A DNA stretch of 64,000 bases from Rhizobium brockwellii (lineage in GTDB: Bacteria; Pseudomonadota; Alphaproteobacteria; Rhizobiales; Rhizobiaceae): the NCBI RefSeq assembly GCF_000769405.2, contig NZ_CP053440.1, positions 434,001-498,000 on the forward strand, given 5' to 3'. Of this stretch, positions 33,176-42,359 are shown one piece after another; position 1 is the stretch's first letter, and each line of letters begins with the position of its first letter. Below the pieces are notes generated by a model. It searched no databases. It saw only the letters and a program-made list of their open reading frames with translations, and had not been told where the DNA came from. The position numbers and the translations under genes were made by a program.

Positions 33176-34440
33176 TGATCGAGAACCTCCAAGGCCCTCG
33201 AGAAGAATTCCTCGCTACCAAAGTTACCGGATTTGAGAGTGACCGCGATCCTGGCTTTCTGCGACGTCGCGAAACACCACGGAACGCCAGGTGCGATCTC
33301 AGCCCCGATGTTGAGGCGGCTCACACTCAAAGCCTTTGTCACCGAGCCTGAGGTCTCGCCACCCGCAACAACAAACCTGCGGTAGCCGCTATTTCGAGCT
33401 TCCTCCGCACATGCCGCCAAGGTTTGCTCAATCAGAGAGCCAGCACGATCTACGCCCAATCGTTCCTGCGCAGCACGGACTGCGTCAGATGCCGCGGTTG
33501 CGTAGATCAGGGGAGTGACGGAAGAATTCTGCGCAGCCAACCAGTTAAGCACCTTTGCATTGCCGGTCTCGGCGATCTCCAGGGGATCGAGTCTGAAGCT
33601 GGGTCCGCCCTTCGACAAGAACTCGGCGACTTGGCGGTTGGTCATCGCAGAGCAACTGCCGGACAGCACAATAGCGGGACCGGGATCGAACGAGCGGGAA
33701 CCGGATGCCGCCGATCTCTCGATCCGACCTTGTTTTGCCCACAGCTCGGGCAGGGGCATTGCTACGGCGCTGCCTCCCGTCAGAAGAACCATGTCCTGGC
33801 AAGCTTCCGCGATGATATAGAGGTCATCGTTGGCGACCGCGTCGACAACGACGTGGGCAACGCCCTCCGAGGCAAGCTTCGACAGTCGGTCGGTTAGGGA
33901 AGCAGGGCCTTTGGCGACAGACAGGCGGTTTGCCAAACCGACGGGCTTCGTGACCTGGGGCGCGAGAAGGCGGGCAAGGTTGGAGTCCCGCATCGGGGTG
34001 AGGGGATGATCCTTCATTGGGCTTTCGGAAAGAGGCTGCTCACCCACGAACAAATTTCCCATGAAGATGGCGCGGCCGTTCTCCGGAAATGCGGGGCAAT
34101 AGATGGTCTGGCTGACGCCGAGCGACTCCATTAGGGCCTCGGCCACGGGACCGATGTTGCCCTTAGCTGTTGAGTCGAACGTAGAGCAATACTTCCAGAA
34201 GAAGCGCTGCGCACCAGCGTCCTTCAGCCATTGGAGAGCTGCCTGTGTCTCTTGCACCGCTTCATTGACGGGGCTGGTGCGGCACTTGAGAGCGATAATC
34301 TCCAGGGGCGCGGTGTCCTGCGGCGGTTCGGCCGGCACACCAATCCTAAGGGAGACCGGAACGCCCGATCGGGCAAGCAACCCAGCCAGATCGGTCGCGC
34401 CGGTGAAGTCATCGGCGATTGCGCCAAAGAATGTTGCCAT
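33172..34440 (-). CDS. otnK: Four-carbon acid sugar kinase (DUF1537 family), OtnK-like
   Basis: The 422-residue kinase has the DUF1537 N-terminal domain (GAIADDFTGATDLAGLLARS, the ADDxTGA signature, and KYCSTFDSTAKGNIGPVAEA) and the C-terminal nucleotide-binding domain (VVAGGETSGSVTKAL). OtnK phosphorylates 3-oxo-tetronate. Related members act on other sugar acids (for example 3-oxo-isoapionate), but the adjacent LtnD-, OtnC- and OtnI-like genes point to tetronate. Encoded 24 bp after the dehydrogenase gene. Confidence 0.9.
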   Translation of the reverse strand: MATFFGAIADDFTGATDLAGLLARSGVPVSLRIGVPAEPPQDTAPLEIIALKCRTSPVNEAVQETQAALQWLKDAGAQRFFWKYCSTFDSTAKGNIGPVAEALMESLGVSQTIYCPAFPENGRAIFMGNLFVGEQPLSESPMKDHPLTPMRDSNLARLLAPQVTKPVGLANRLSVAKGPASLTDRLSKLASEGVAHVVVDAVANDDLYIIAEACQDMVLLTGGSAVAMPLPELWAKQGRIERSAASGSRSFDPGPAIVLSGSCSAMTNRQVAEFLSKGGPSFRLDPLEIAETGNAKVLNWLAAQNSSVTPLIYATAASDAVRAAQERLGVDRAGSLIEQTLAACAEEARNSGYRRFVVAGGETSGSVTKALSVSRLNIGAEIAPGVPWCFATSQKARIAVTLKSGNFGSEEFFSRALEVLDQ

Positions 34441-34464
34441 ATTGTCTGTCCCTACCGGATTAGC

Positions 34465-35364
34465 TCACGACCCGGGCTTCACGCCGGGAAGCTCGATGCC
34501 GGCGTTGCGTGCGTAAATCTTGGCCACTGCGGCATCATCTTCACGACCAAGTCCCATGCCCGAGGCAGCAACGAATTGCTGGAGCGCCGCAGCAGTGAGT
34601 GGAGCTGCGAACTTCGATGCTCTCGCGACGTCGAGGACAATGCCAAGGTCCTTGGGCCAGATGTCGACAGCCGAATGAGGCGTATAGTCGCCGGATGCTA
34701 CGTGCGGGGCGCGGTTCTCCAGCATCCAGCTTGTACCGGCGCATTGCGGAATAACCTTGAGGAATGTCTCGGGATCAATGCCCTGCGTAATGCCGAAAGT
34801 AATGGCCTCGGCCATTGCCGCGATGTGCGTGCCGGCGAGCATCTGGTTGACTGCCTTCATGGCCGAACCTACGCCAGCGGCATCACCCAGCTCGAAGACG
34901 GTCTCCGCAAGCGCATCCAGGGCGGGGCGGGCGCATGAGAACGCCTCGGAAGTACCGGAAGCCATGATCGAAAGTTTGCCGTTGGCGGCTTTGACGGAAC
35001 CGCCCGAGATCGGCGCGTCGAGAAAGTGAATGCCTCGTTCCGAACAGCGCTCGGCCGCTCTTCTCGCATAGTCCGGGGCAACGGTGACGCACATGATCAC
35101 GACGGCACCGGGCGAAAGCTTCGAGACAACGCCATCCTTGCCGAACAGCACTTCTTCGGTCTGTGCCGAATTCAGAACGACAACGACGACTGCATCGAGT
35201 TCACCCGCGGCCGCATTGAGATCGGTCTCAGAGCCCCCGGCGGCGCGAAGGCGCTTTACAGCCTCGGGGTTCACGTCTGCACCGAAGACTTCATGGCCTG
35301 CCCGAACGAGGGAGGAAGCCATCCCGAATCCCATCGAGCCCAGTCCGAAAACACCAACTTTCAT
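34465..35364 (-). CDS. ltnD: L-threonate dehydrogenase-type NAD-dependent oxidoreductase (LtnD-like)
   Basis: The 299-residue beta-hydroxyacid dehydrogenase has Rossmann motif VGVFGLGSMGFGMASSL, substrate signature DAPISGGSVKAANGKL, and catalytic lysine in GSAMKAVNQMLAG. LtnD oxidises L-threonate to 2-oxo-tetronate, the entry step for OtnI, OtnK and OtnC, which are encoded directly downstream. The start at 35364 is the ATG of MKVGVFGLG. D-erythronate is an alternative substrate type but uses other dehydrogenases. Confidence 0.88.
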   Translation of the reverse strand: MKVGVFGLGSMGFGMASSLVRAGHEVFGADVNPEAVKRLRAAGGSETDLNAAAGELDAVVVVVLNSAQTEEVLFGKDGVVSKLSPGAVVIMCVTVAPDYARRAAERCSERGIHFLDAPISGGSVKAANGKLSIMASGTSEAFSCARPALDALAETVFELGDAAGVGSAMKAVNQMLAGTHIAAMAEAITFGITQGIDPETFLKVIPQCAGTSWMLENRAPHVASGDYTPHSAVDIWPKDLGIVLDVARASKFAAPLTAAALQQFVAASGMGLGREDDAAVAKIYARNAGIELPGVKPGS

Positions 35365-35389
35365 TTTACTGCTCCATACGTTCCAACGA

Positions 35390-36481
35390 TCAGGCGTTGG
35401 ATCCAAAGATTGCCTTGATCACTGCGTCTGTAACTTCGCGGGTAGTAGCTGTCCCGCCCACGTCAGGCGTTGAAATCCCAGCCGAGCACACCGTCTCGAT
35501 TGCCTTCATAAGGCGGGCCGAAGCTTCGGCTTCGCCCAGATGGTCGAGCATCTGGCATGCGGTCCAAAACGAGGCGATCGGATTTGCGATGCCTTTTCCG
35601 GTGATGTCGAAGGCCGATCCGTGGATGGGCTCGAACATCGAGGGAAATCGCCGTTCGGGGTCTATGTTGGCCGTCGGAGCCACACCGAGGCTGCCGGCGA
35701 GTGCGCCGGCCAAATCCGACAGGATGTCGGCGTGGAGGTTTGTGGCGACAATCGTGTCGAGGCTTTCCGGATGAAGGGTCATTCGGACTGTCATGGCGTC
35801 GACAAGAACCTTGTCCCATTTGACGTCGGGGAATTCCGTGGACACCTCAGCCGCGATCTCGTCCCACAGCACCAGTCCGAAGCGCTGCGCGTTGGATTTC
35901 GTGACCACGGTAAGCAGCTTTCGCGGTCGTGATTGAGCAATGCGGAATGCAAAGCGCATGATGCGGGTGACGCCCACACGGGTGAAGATGGCTACCTCGG
36001 TAGCCACTTCCTCTGGCAAGCCTCGGTGTGCGCGGCCGCCGTGGCCGGAGTATTCGCCTTCCGAGTTCTCGCGGACGATAACCCAGTCGAGGTCACCGAC
36101 CCCTCTGTCGCGTAGAGGAGTCGGTATCCCCGGGAGAATCCGCGTTGGGCGGACATTCGCGTATTGATCAAAGCCCTGGCAGATCTGAAGCCGCAGGCCC
36201 CACAGGGTGATGTGGTCTGCAATGTCGGGTGCGCCAACAGCGCCGAAATATATCGCATCATGCTTCCGCAGCTGCGCGAGACCGCCTTCCGGCATCATCT
36301 TGCCGTGCTTGCGGTAGTAGTCGGAACCCCAGTCGAATTGCGTGATCTCGAAGCGCAATCCATCTGAGCGCTGCTGAAGGGCACGCAGAACTTCGAGACC
36401 CGCACCGATGACTTCCGGCCCGATACCATCGGCGGGTATCGCGGCGATTTTGTGGGTGCGATCTCCAGATGGGGATGTCAT
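35390..36481 (-). CDS. Tartrate dehydrogenase/decarboxylase-type enzyme (isopropylmalate dehydrogenase family)
   Basis: The 363-residue protein shows IAAIPADGIGPEVIGAGLEV at the N-terminus, IVRENSEGEYSGHGGRAHRG (substrate loop), VTKSNAQRFGLVLWDEI and the metal-binding NLHADILSDLAGALAGSLG, followed by EPIHGSAFDITGKGIANPIA. Among NAD-dependent beta-decarboxylating dehydrogenases these features are closest to tartrate dehydrogenase (TtuC), which can act on tartrate and D-malate. It overlaps the ALDH gene upstream by four bases. With a threonate pathway next to it, a C4 sugar-acid role fits. Confidence 0.85.
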   Translation of the reverse strand: MTSPSGDRTHKIAAIPADGIGPEVIGAGLEVLRALQQRSDGLRFEITQFDWGSDYYRKHGKMMPEGGLAQLRKHDAIYFGAVGAPDIADHITLWGLRLQICQGFDQYANVRPTRILPGIPTPLRDRGVGDLDWVIVRENSEGEYSGHGGRAHRGLPEEVATEVAIFTRVGVTRIMRFAFRIAQSRPRKLLTVVTKSNAQRFGLVLWDEIAAEVSTEFPDVKWDKVLVDAMTVRMTLHPESLDTIVATNLHADILSDLAGALAGSLGVAPTANIDPERRFPSMFEPIHGSAFDITGKGIANPIASFWTACQMLDHLGEAEASARLMKAIETVCSAGISTPDVGGTATTREVTDAVIKAIFGSNA

Positions 36482-37929
36482 GCGAACTCTGGCAACGAAG
36501 TTGCCTCCTCCTCAAACCCGTAGACGGATTTCGTCTCAAGGTATTCCTCGAGGCCGACGCTGCCCATGGACCGTCCGATGCCGGACTGCTTGTAGCCGCC
36601 CATCGGCGTGACCGAATTGGTAGCAGCTCCATTAAAGCAGATGCGTCCTGCACGAAGGCCGGCAGAGAAATCGTATCCCTTTTTTCTGTCGCCAGCGAAG
36701 ACGTAGCCGCCCAAGCCGTAGGGACCGTCGTTCGCGATCTCCAAGGCCTGTTCCTCGGAAGAGTAGGGGATGACAGCAAGCACCGGACCAAAAATTTCTT
36801 CCTTGGCGATAGTCATCTCCGGCGTGACGTGGGTGAACACCGTCGGTTTGACGAAATAACCCTGGTTACGGCCCTCGGGTTTCCCGGTACCGCCGCAAGC
36901 GAGGCGGGCACCTTCGTCGATGCCGATCTGGATATAGCGCTGGATGCTATCATACTGAGACTGATTGACCACGGGACCCATGGTGGTGGCCGGATCACGA
37001 GGATCGCCCAGCTTGTACTTGGAAACTTCGTCGACCAGGTAATTGGAGACTTCGTCGATCTGGCTTTCGTGAACAAGCATCCGGCTGGGAGCATGGCACG
37101 ATTGGCCTGCGTTGAAGAAGCAGCGCTGGATGTTCCACCGGGCGGCTTTCTCCAAGTCGGCGTCCTCGAGGACGATGTTCGCCGATTTGCCGCCAAGCTC
37201 CAGCGACACACGCTTGATCGTCTGGGCAGCGGCCTCGCCAACACGCGCACCGGCGGATGTCGAGCCTGTGAACGAGATCATATCGACCTCGGGATGGGTC
37301 GACATCGCTGCGCCAACTTCGCTGCCCCTGCCGATGAGCAGATTGAAGACGCCAGCGGGTACGCCGGCTTTCTCGAAGACCTCGGCAAGGATGATTGAAC
37401 TGATGGGCGATGCGTCTGAAGGCTTCAGAAGCAGGGTGCAGCCGGCAGCGATGCCGTAGATCGCTTTGATAACCGGCGTTTGGACGGGCCAATTCCAGGG
37501 CGAGATCAGGGCGCAAACCCCGATCGGCTCGCGACGGATGATCGTGTCCCCGAGGCGGCTTTCGAAATGATATGTCCGCAGGAGGTCGCGCGCGACCTTC
37601 ATATGGCCGATGGGACCGGTTGCCTGCGCCCGTGCGCTGACAGGAATACCCACTTCTTGCGCCATCACGTCGGCGAACTCATCGACACGCTCTTCGTAGG
37701 CCGCGATGATGCGGTCGATCAGTGCTGCCCGCTCTTCCAGCGATGTCCTCGAGAAGGTCTTAAGGGCCCGGCGGGCTGCCAAAGCCGCCTTGTCCACGTC
37801 GGCCGCCATGCCGCCCGTGGTAACGGAAGCAAACGGTGTCTCCGTGTACGGGTCTGTCAACAGCTTCTGGCCGGCCTTGGCGGGCTCTTGCCAGCGGCCA
37901 TCGATGTAAAGGTTTCCGTAATGTCTCAT
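36478..37929 (-). CDS. NAD(P)-dependent aldehyde dehydrogenase
   Basis: The 483-residue ALDH has the cofactor region LISPWNWPVQTP (145-150), general base E244 in SLELGGKSAN and nucleophile C278 in NAGQSCHAPS. It is complete. Substrate class cannot be read from sequence; an alpha-hydroxy- or semialdehyde intermediate of sugar-acid breakdown is likely. The ATG at 37929 has CGGAG about nine bases upstream, and the stop overlaps the start of the tartrate-dehydrogenase-like gene. First of three ALDHs in the island. Confidence 0.9.
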   Translation of the reverse strand: MRHYGNLYIDGRWQEPAKAGQKLLTDPYTETPFASVTTGGMAADVDKAALAARRALKTFSRTSLEERAALIDRIIAAYEERVDEFADVMAQEVGIPVSARAQATGPIGHMKVARDLLRTYHFESRLGDTIIRREPIGVCALISPWNWPVQTPVIKAIYGIAAGCTLLLKPSDASPISSIILAEVFEKAGVPAGVFNLLIGRGSEVGAAMSTHPEVDMISFTGSTSAGARVGEAAAQTIKRVSLELGGKSANIVLEDADLEKAARWNIQRCFFNAGQSCHAPSRMLVHESQIDEVSNYLVDEVSKYKLGDPRDPATTMGPVVNQSQYDSIQRYIQIGIDEGARLACGGTGKPEGRNQGYFVKPTVFTHVTPEMTIAKEEIFGPVLAVIPYSSEEQALEIANDGPYGLGGYVFAGDRKKGYDFSAGLRAGRICFNGAATNSVTPMGGYKQSGIGRSMGSVGLEEYLETKSVYGFEEEATSLPEFA

Positions 37930-37954
37930 CAACTTACTCCGCTTGATCGACCGA

Positions 37955-38779
37955 TCAGAAGCTATGTGTGTAACCACCGTCGCAAGCGATCGTCTGCCCG
38001 GTGATGAAGGACGCAGCCGGCGAGGCGAGGAACATCGTGATACCAACCAGGTCCGAGGGGACGATGGTGCGTGGTATGCATTGGAGATCGATGTTTCGCT
38101 GAAGGATTTCCTGAGTCAGGCCGGCCTTGCGCTCTGCCACCTCGGTCGCGACGGTGCCGGGACGAATGCAGTTAGCGGTGACGCCAAACGGCCCAAGCTC
38201 ACGGGCGAGCGAGTTGGTCATCCCGATGAGGGCCGACTTAGAGGTTACATAGTGCAGGTAGTTCTTCGTTCCCCGGTGGACGGAGGCGGAAGAGATGTTG
38301 ATGATGCGACCAAATCCGCGGTCCCGCATTCCGGGCGCTGCAGCGGCAGCACAGAAGAAGACGCCATTCACATTGACGTCCATTACCTTCTGCCATTCCG
38401 AAGCCGGTATTTCATCGAACGGACGTTTTACGAGTGCGGAGAAGAGGGAAGCGTTGTTGACCAGGACATCGATGCGGCCGAATTCCTTCTTAACCGCAGC
38501 GACCATCGCATCGACAGAGTCCTTCTGGGAGACGTCCACCGACAACGCCAACGACCTGCCGCCGGCCTCCGAGATCTCTTTCGCGACGTTTTCGGAGTTG
38601 GTTATGCTGAGGTCGGCGATGACAGCTATCGCTCCCGCTGCGGCGAACTGCCGGGCAAGTTCGCGGCCGATGCCTTGACCGGAACCAGTCACGAGGACGA
38701 CCCGGTCTTTGACGCTGAAATCTCGAGCTTCGGCCAGGAGAGCTGAAGCAACGTTGTTCGAGGCGGTTCCAATGTTCAC
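37955..38779 (-). CDS. Short-chain dehydrogenase/reductase
   Basis: The 274-residue classical SDR has TGSGQGIGRELA near residues 31-42, the NNAS motif, catalytic serine in NISSASVHRG and the YVTSK active site, followed by PGTVATEV and a C-terminal ACDGGYT. It has an extra 20-residue N-terminal extension before the Rossmann fold. It probably oxidises a sugar or polyol hydroxyl. It lies in the long minus-strand operon, 25 bp before the ALDH gene. Confidence 0.9.
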   Translation of the reverse strand: MNIGTASNNVASALLAEARDFSVKDRVVLVTGSGQGIGRELARQFAAAGAIAVIADLSITNSENVAKEISEAGGRSLALSVDVSQKDSVDAMVAAVKKEFGRIDVLVNNASLFSALVKRPFDEIPASEWQKVMDVNVNGVFFCAAAAAPGMRDRGFGRIINISSASVHRGTKNYLHYVTSKSALIGMTNSLARELGPFGVTANCIRPGTVATEVAERKAGLTQEILQRNIDLQCIPRTIVPSDLVGITMFLASPAASFITGQTIACDGGYTHSF

Positions 38780-38884
38780 GATAGTCCTCCGATAGACTTT
38801 CCAACTGGACTCTCGCTTTGCGGTCCAATGGATCGAGATGTGATTCCTCAGGCCGCCAACTGGACGGCTATATTCTTGTTGGGC

Positions 38885-39673
38885 TCAGCGAAACGAAGCG
38901 GCCGTTGCTATCGCCGTGTTCGTCAGGAAGCCTGTGTCACTACCCGTCGAAACATACCGCGCGCCCATGCGGAGGATTTCCTTCGCGGTTTCAGGACGCG
39001 TATTGAGCCCACCCACTCCCAGGTGCTTGCCTTTCGCATTGCAGACGTCGAGGACGTGCTTGTAGGCTTCCAAGACTTTCGGGCTATCGAGCTGGCCCGG
39101 AATACCGAGCGAGTTGCAGAGATCGTTGGTGCCCACGAGCAGCATGTCCATGCCGGCCACCGACGCGATGTCCGCCGCATTCTCAACGGCGTTTACGGAC
39201 TCGATCATCCCAACGACCAAGGTCGCTTCATTCATCTTCGCCATGGTTTCGGCAGCCGGCCCCCCGCGAAAAAGTGTGTGGGCGTTGGTCGCGAGGAGCG
39301 ATCGATCACCCTTGGGCGCGAACAATGCCGCTTCGACGATGTCTTCCGCTTGAGCCCGGGTTTCCACGTGAGGGACGATCACGCCCTGCGCACCTGTTTC
39401 GAGCGTGCGGCTGATGTCGGCCTTGTTGTGCCCGGCTACACGAACAAGCGGCGTCACTCCAAGTGCGGCCGCCGTGATACTGATCTGGCTGACGGTCTCG
39501 AGCGAGAAACTGTTGTGCTCCAGGTCGATATAGAGGCAGTCGAAGCCCGCGCTGCGGGCAATCGCTGCGATCTCGACGCCGCGGACGATGCGCACGATCA
39601 TGCCAACGGCTACCTCGCCGGCGTTCATGCGTGCCTTCATCAGGTTTTTTATAGGCGTTTCGATCGGATGCAT
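38885..39673 (-). CDS. HpcH/HpaI family aldolase
   Basis: The 262-residue class II pyruvate-type aldolase shows VGMIVRIVRGVEIAAIARSA, DCLYIDLEHNSFSLETV (with the His/Glu of the family), GAQGVIVPHVET, and VGMIESVNAVENA (metal-binding Glu), then VGTNDLCNSLG. Members cleave 2-keto-3-deoxy-acids such as 2-keto-3-deoxyglucarate or -rhamnonate to pyruvate plus an aldehyde. It is the first gene of the minus-strand operon that ends with a GarR-like reductase, so an aldehyde such as tartronate semialdehyde would be a sensible product. The ATG at 39673 is used; a TTG four codons upstream is possible. Confidence 0.87.
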   Translation of the reverse strand: MHPIETPIKNLMKARMNAGEVAVGMIVRIVRGVEIAAIARSAGFDCLYIDLEHNSFSLETVSQISITAAALGVTPLVRVAGHNKADISRTLETGAQGVIVPHVETRAQAEDIVEAALFAPKGDRSLLATNAHTLFRGGPAAETMAKMNEATLVVGMIESVNAVENAADIASVAGMDMLLVGTNDLCNSLGIPGQLDSPKVLEAYKHVLDVCNAKGKHLGVGGLNTRPETAKEILRMGARYVSTGSDTGFLTNTAIATAASFR

Positions 39674-39800
39674 ATGGAATTCCAAACTCGCGAGGGGTCT
39701 CGCGTTCTGACTTCATCATTCGTGCCGTTTGGCTGTGCTAAGGTTGTGCAGGCAACCATGGCCGCGATCAAGAGCGTCGGCGGGGCGAGGGCCCAGAGTA

Positions 39801-39815
39801 ATAACAAGATGTTAT
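39801..39815. promoter_or_regulatory. Palindromic operator ATAAC-N5-GTTAT between the aldolase operon and cupin gene
   Basis: ATAACAAGATGTTAT is a perfect inverted repeat with T-N11-A spacing, 95 bp before the cupin start and 128 bp before the aldolase start on the other strand. It is one of the three perfect copies in the window. Confidence 0.55.
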
Positions 39816-39909
39816 AGCTCGATTTTGGGGAGGATTACGGAGCGACCCACTTTTCTATTATCTGGAGTCAACCGGACGGTTTTCACCGAAGACAAGAGAG
39901 GAGTGAGAG

Positions 39910-40749
39910 ATGCGTATTTCAGATGTAGCTAGTGCAGAGGGCGGCGCAGTCGGATCGATGCGTGTAGGCAAGCTCGATCAGAAGTTCCTGCTGCAAGGAG
40001 AGGATGGCTCTCCGAACAACTACCTGCTCAACGTAGGCCTCACGGGCTCCGGGGGTTGGGGTACCCCACGCCATCGCCACAACTTCGATCAAATCCGTTA
40101 TGTCCTAAAGGGCAAGTATCCGGCATCGCCGCACAAGATCATGGGCGAAGGCTCCGTCGCGTACTTCCCGGAAAGCGTCCACTACGGGCCGCAGGATCGT
40201 CCGGAAGGCCTCGAAATGATGGTGATCCAGTTCGGTGGCGCGAGCGGAGAAGGCTTCCTCAGCACGCCGCGTCGGGAAGAAGCGAATGAGGCCCTCAAGG
40301 CCAAGGGCGAGTTCAAGGACGGCATCTTCACCTGGATCGACGACAAGGGTCAGAAGCACAACGTGGACGGCGCGACGGCTTGCTACGAAGAAGCCATGGG
40401 TAAGAAGATGGTTCTTGCCAAGCCTCGCTACGACGATGTCGTCATGATGGACCCGGATTCGTACGATTGGATCGAGACCGGGACGTCCGGCGTATCCAGG
40501 AAGCTCCTGGGCACGTTCACCGAACGCGATACCAAGATCGGTTTCGTGAAGGTCGACGGCGGCGCAACGTTCAACACGGGCACCCGGTCCCAGATCGAAG
40601 TGCTTTTCATGAGCAAGGGCAATATCACCGTCAACGGAAAGACCTATGGCGATAAGACGGCCATTGAACTGGTGCCGTCCGACGCTCCGGTTGACATCAA
40701 GGCGAACGAAGATTCCCTGTTCTTCTCGGTTACGCTGCCAAAGTTCTGA
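39910..40749 (+). CDS. Cupin-fold protein
   Basis: The 279-residue protein has two beta-barrel segments. The first holds a cupin-like metal motif GTPRHRHNFDQIRYVLKG with H55 and H57 and a later GPQDRPEG. The second (about 170-279) is more degenerate. Cupins serve as isomerases, dioxygenases, decarboxylases or sensors; the role here is open. GAGGAGTGAGAG precedes the ATG, and a strong terminator follows at 40758, so it is a single-gene unit divergent from the threonate operon with the shared palindrome between them. Highly expressed codon use is plausible but not measured. Confidence 0.75.
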   Translation: MRISDVASAEGGAVGSMRVGKLDQKFLLQGEDGSPNNYLLNVGLTGSGGWGTPRHRHNFDQIRYVLKGKYPASPHKIMGEGSVAYFPESVHYGPQDRPEGLEMMVIQFGGASGEGFLSTPRREEANEALKAKGEFKDGIFTWIDDKGQKHNVDGATACYEEAMGKKMVLAKPRYDDVVMMDPDSYDWIETGTSGVSRKLLGTFTERDTKIGFVKVDGGATFNTGTRSQIEVLFMSKGNITVNGKTYGDKTAIELVPSDAPVDIKANEDSLFFSVTLPKF

Positions 40750-40757
40750 TAACTCAA

Positions 40758-40787
40758 AATGCCGGCGTGACCCGTCACGCCGGCATT
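40758..40787 (+). terminator. Rho-independent terminator after the cupin gene
   Basis: AATGCCGGCGTGA and TCACGCCGGCATT pair perfectly (13 bp) around a four-base loop CCCG, followed by a T-rich ATTGTGTTT. It begins nine bases after the stop codon. Confidence 0.85.
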
Positions 40788-41156
40788 ATTGTGTTTGGCG
40801 CATTGGTCCTGTCCGACCCCGGACCGCAGGGCATCCGCTGTCAGCGAGAGCGCAGGATTCTTCTGCCTGCGGTTGGGATAGTAGAGGTCGTATTCCTCGA
40901 ACAATGGACACTAAGCACTTGGGTCAGTTCTCCACGTTCGATGTAACCCGCGATCATAGACTCTGGCGTTGCCAACTTCAGGGCTCACCGTCTTTTCGGT
41001 CCCTTTTCTGATCTTGGCCGGTGTTCTAGACACCGCCTCGTTCAACTTTCACCCCACAACTTGCCTAGCGATGACGCCGATTGATGACTGTCATCGATAA
41101 GTACAAGCGAATTGCAGCGGGTAATCAAATAACGTCGCCTGGCTTACCTTTGAGGA
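40788..41156. other. Intergenic stretch with a possible LysR 3' remnant
   Basis: The minus strand at about 40820-40905 reads EEYDLYYPNRRQKNPALSLT, then ADALRSG, which resembles the last residues of LysR-type regulators. No stop codon follows in place and nothing of the rest of such a gene is present. The remainder (40906-41156) shows no gene; the promoter of the MFS gene must lie in it. Confidence 0.4.
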
Positions 41157-42359
41157 ATGACACATCAATCTGTAATCCAATCCAGCATCCATCCCGAGTC
41201 CCAAGCAGTTCCTGCGGCATGGGGTGCGGTTTTCGCAATGGCCCTCTGCGTCGCGGTGCTGATCGCTTCTGAGTTTATGCCAGTCAGCCTGCTGTCACCT
41301 ATAGCTGGCGACCTCGGGATCACCGACGGTCGCGCTGGTCAGGCGATATCGGTCTCCGGCATCTTCGCGGTTGTCACCAGCCTCTTCGTGTCGAACTTCA
41401 CCCGCAGGATCGACCGACGCCTCGTGTTGGTATCGCTGTCGCTAATCCTTGTGATCTCGGGGCTGGTCGTCACCTTTGCGCAATACTACTCAGTTTTGAT
41501 GGTCGGACGCGCTCTTCTGGGCGTCGCCATCGGCGGTTTCTGGTCCATGTCCACCGCCATAGTCATGCGCCTAGTCCCTGCCGACTCGGTTCCCAAAGCG
41601 CTGGCCACGCTCAACGCTGGCAATGCCATCGCGGCAACGATCTCAGCGCCTTTGGGGAGCATGGTGGGGAGCTATGTCGGGTGGCGTGGCGCGTTCTTTG
41701 CTGTTGTCCCGCTCGCGTTGATTTCGCTTGTTTGGCAATGGGTCAGCCTTCCGTCCCTCCCGCCACGGAAGAGAGAGGGGCCGCCACACGTCATCAGATT
41801 GCTCCGGCGTAAACAGGTAGCTCTCGGGATGGCGTCCATTACCCTGCTGTTCGCCGGACAGTTCGCCCTGTTCACGTATCTCCGACCCTTTCTAGAGACT
41901 GTGACGGCGGTATCTGTGTCGACCCTTTCGCTTCTCCTCCTGCTGATGGGATTGGCGGGCGTTGCGGGGACCTACTTGATCAGTGGTTTGCTGCAGACCC
42001 GGCTATTCGGCGTTCTGAGCGTAGTTCCGATTGCCATGGCAGCAGTCGCCGTAGGTCTGGTGGCTTTCGGCACCTCAGTTCCGATCACAGCAATTCTTCT
42101 TGTGGGCTGGGGACTCTTGGGGACGGCGGTACCCGTTGGTTGGGGGACATGGCTTACCAGAGCGATGCCTGATGACGCGGAGGCGGGGGGCGGCCTTCAG
42201 GTTGCGACAATCCAGCTCGCCATCACGTTCGGCGCTTCGTTGGGTGGGGTGCTGTTTGATGGAGCGGGCTGGCAAACTACTTTTCTGTTCGCTGCGGTCA
42301 CTCTCGTTGGGTCGTCTATGTTTGCGGTCCTCGTATGGCGTGCAACCGTGAAGCCATGA
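41157..42359 (+). CDS. MFS transporter (DHA1, NepI/arabinose-efflux type)
   Basis: The protein of 400 residues has 12 predicted membrane helices, a motif-A-like loop FTRRIDRRLVLVSLS between helices 2 and 3, and a motif-C-like GNAIAATISAPLGSMVG in helix 5. It is close in plan to NepI (purine nucleoside efflux) and sugar-efflux permeases. GAGGA abuts the ATG with no spacer, an odd ribosome site, but no better start is in frame. Its stop overlaps the next gene's start (ATGA). Confidence 0.83.
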   Translation: MTHQSVIQSSIHPESQAVPAAWGAVFAMALCVAVLIASEFMPVSLLSPIAGDLGITDGRAGQAISVSGIFAVVTSLFVSNFTRRIDRRLVLVSLSLILVISGLVVTFAQYYSVLMVGRALLGVAIGGFWSMSTAIVMRLVPADSVPKALATLNAGNAIAATISAPLGSMVGSYVGWRGAFFAVVPLALISLVWQWVSLPSLPPRKREGPPHVIRLLRRKQVALGMASITLLFAGQFALFTYLRPFLETVTAVSVSTLSLLLLLMGLAGVAGTYLISGLLQTRLFGVLSVVPIAMAAVAVGLVAFGTSVPITAILLVGWGLLGTAVPVGWGTWLTRAMPDDAEAGGGLQVATIQLAITFGASLGGVLFDGAGWQTTFLFAAVTLVGSSMFAVLVWRATVKP

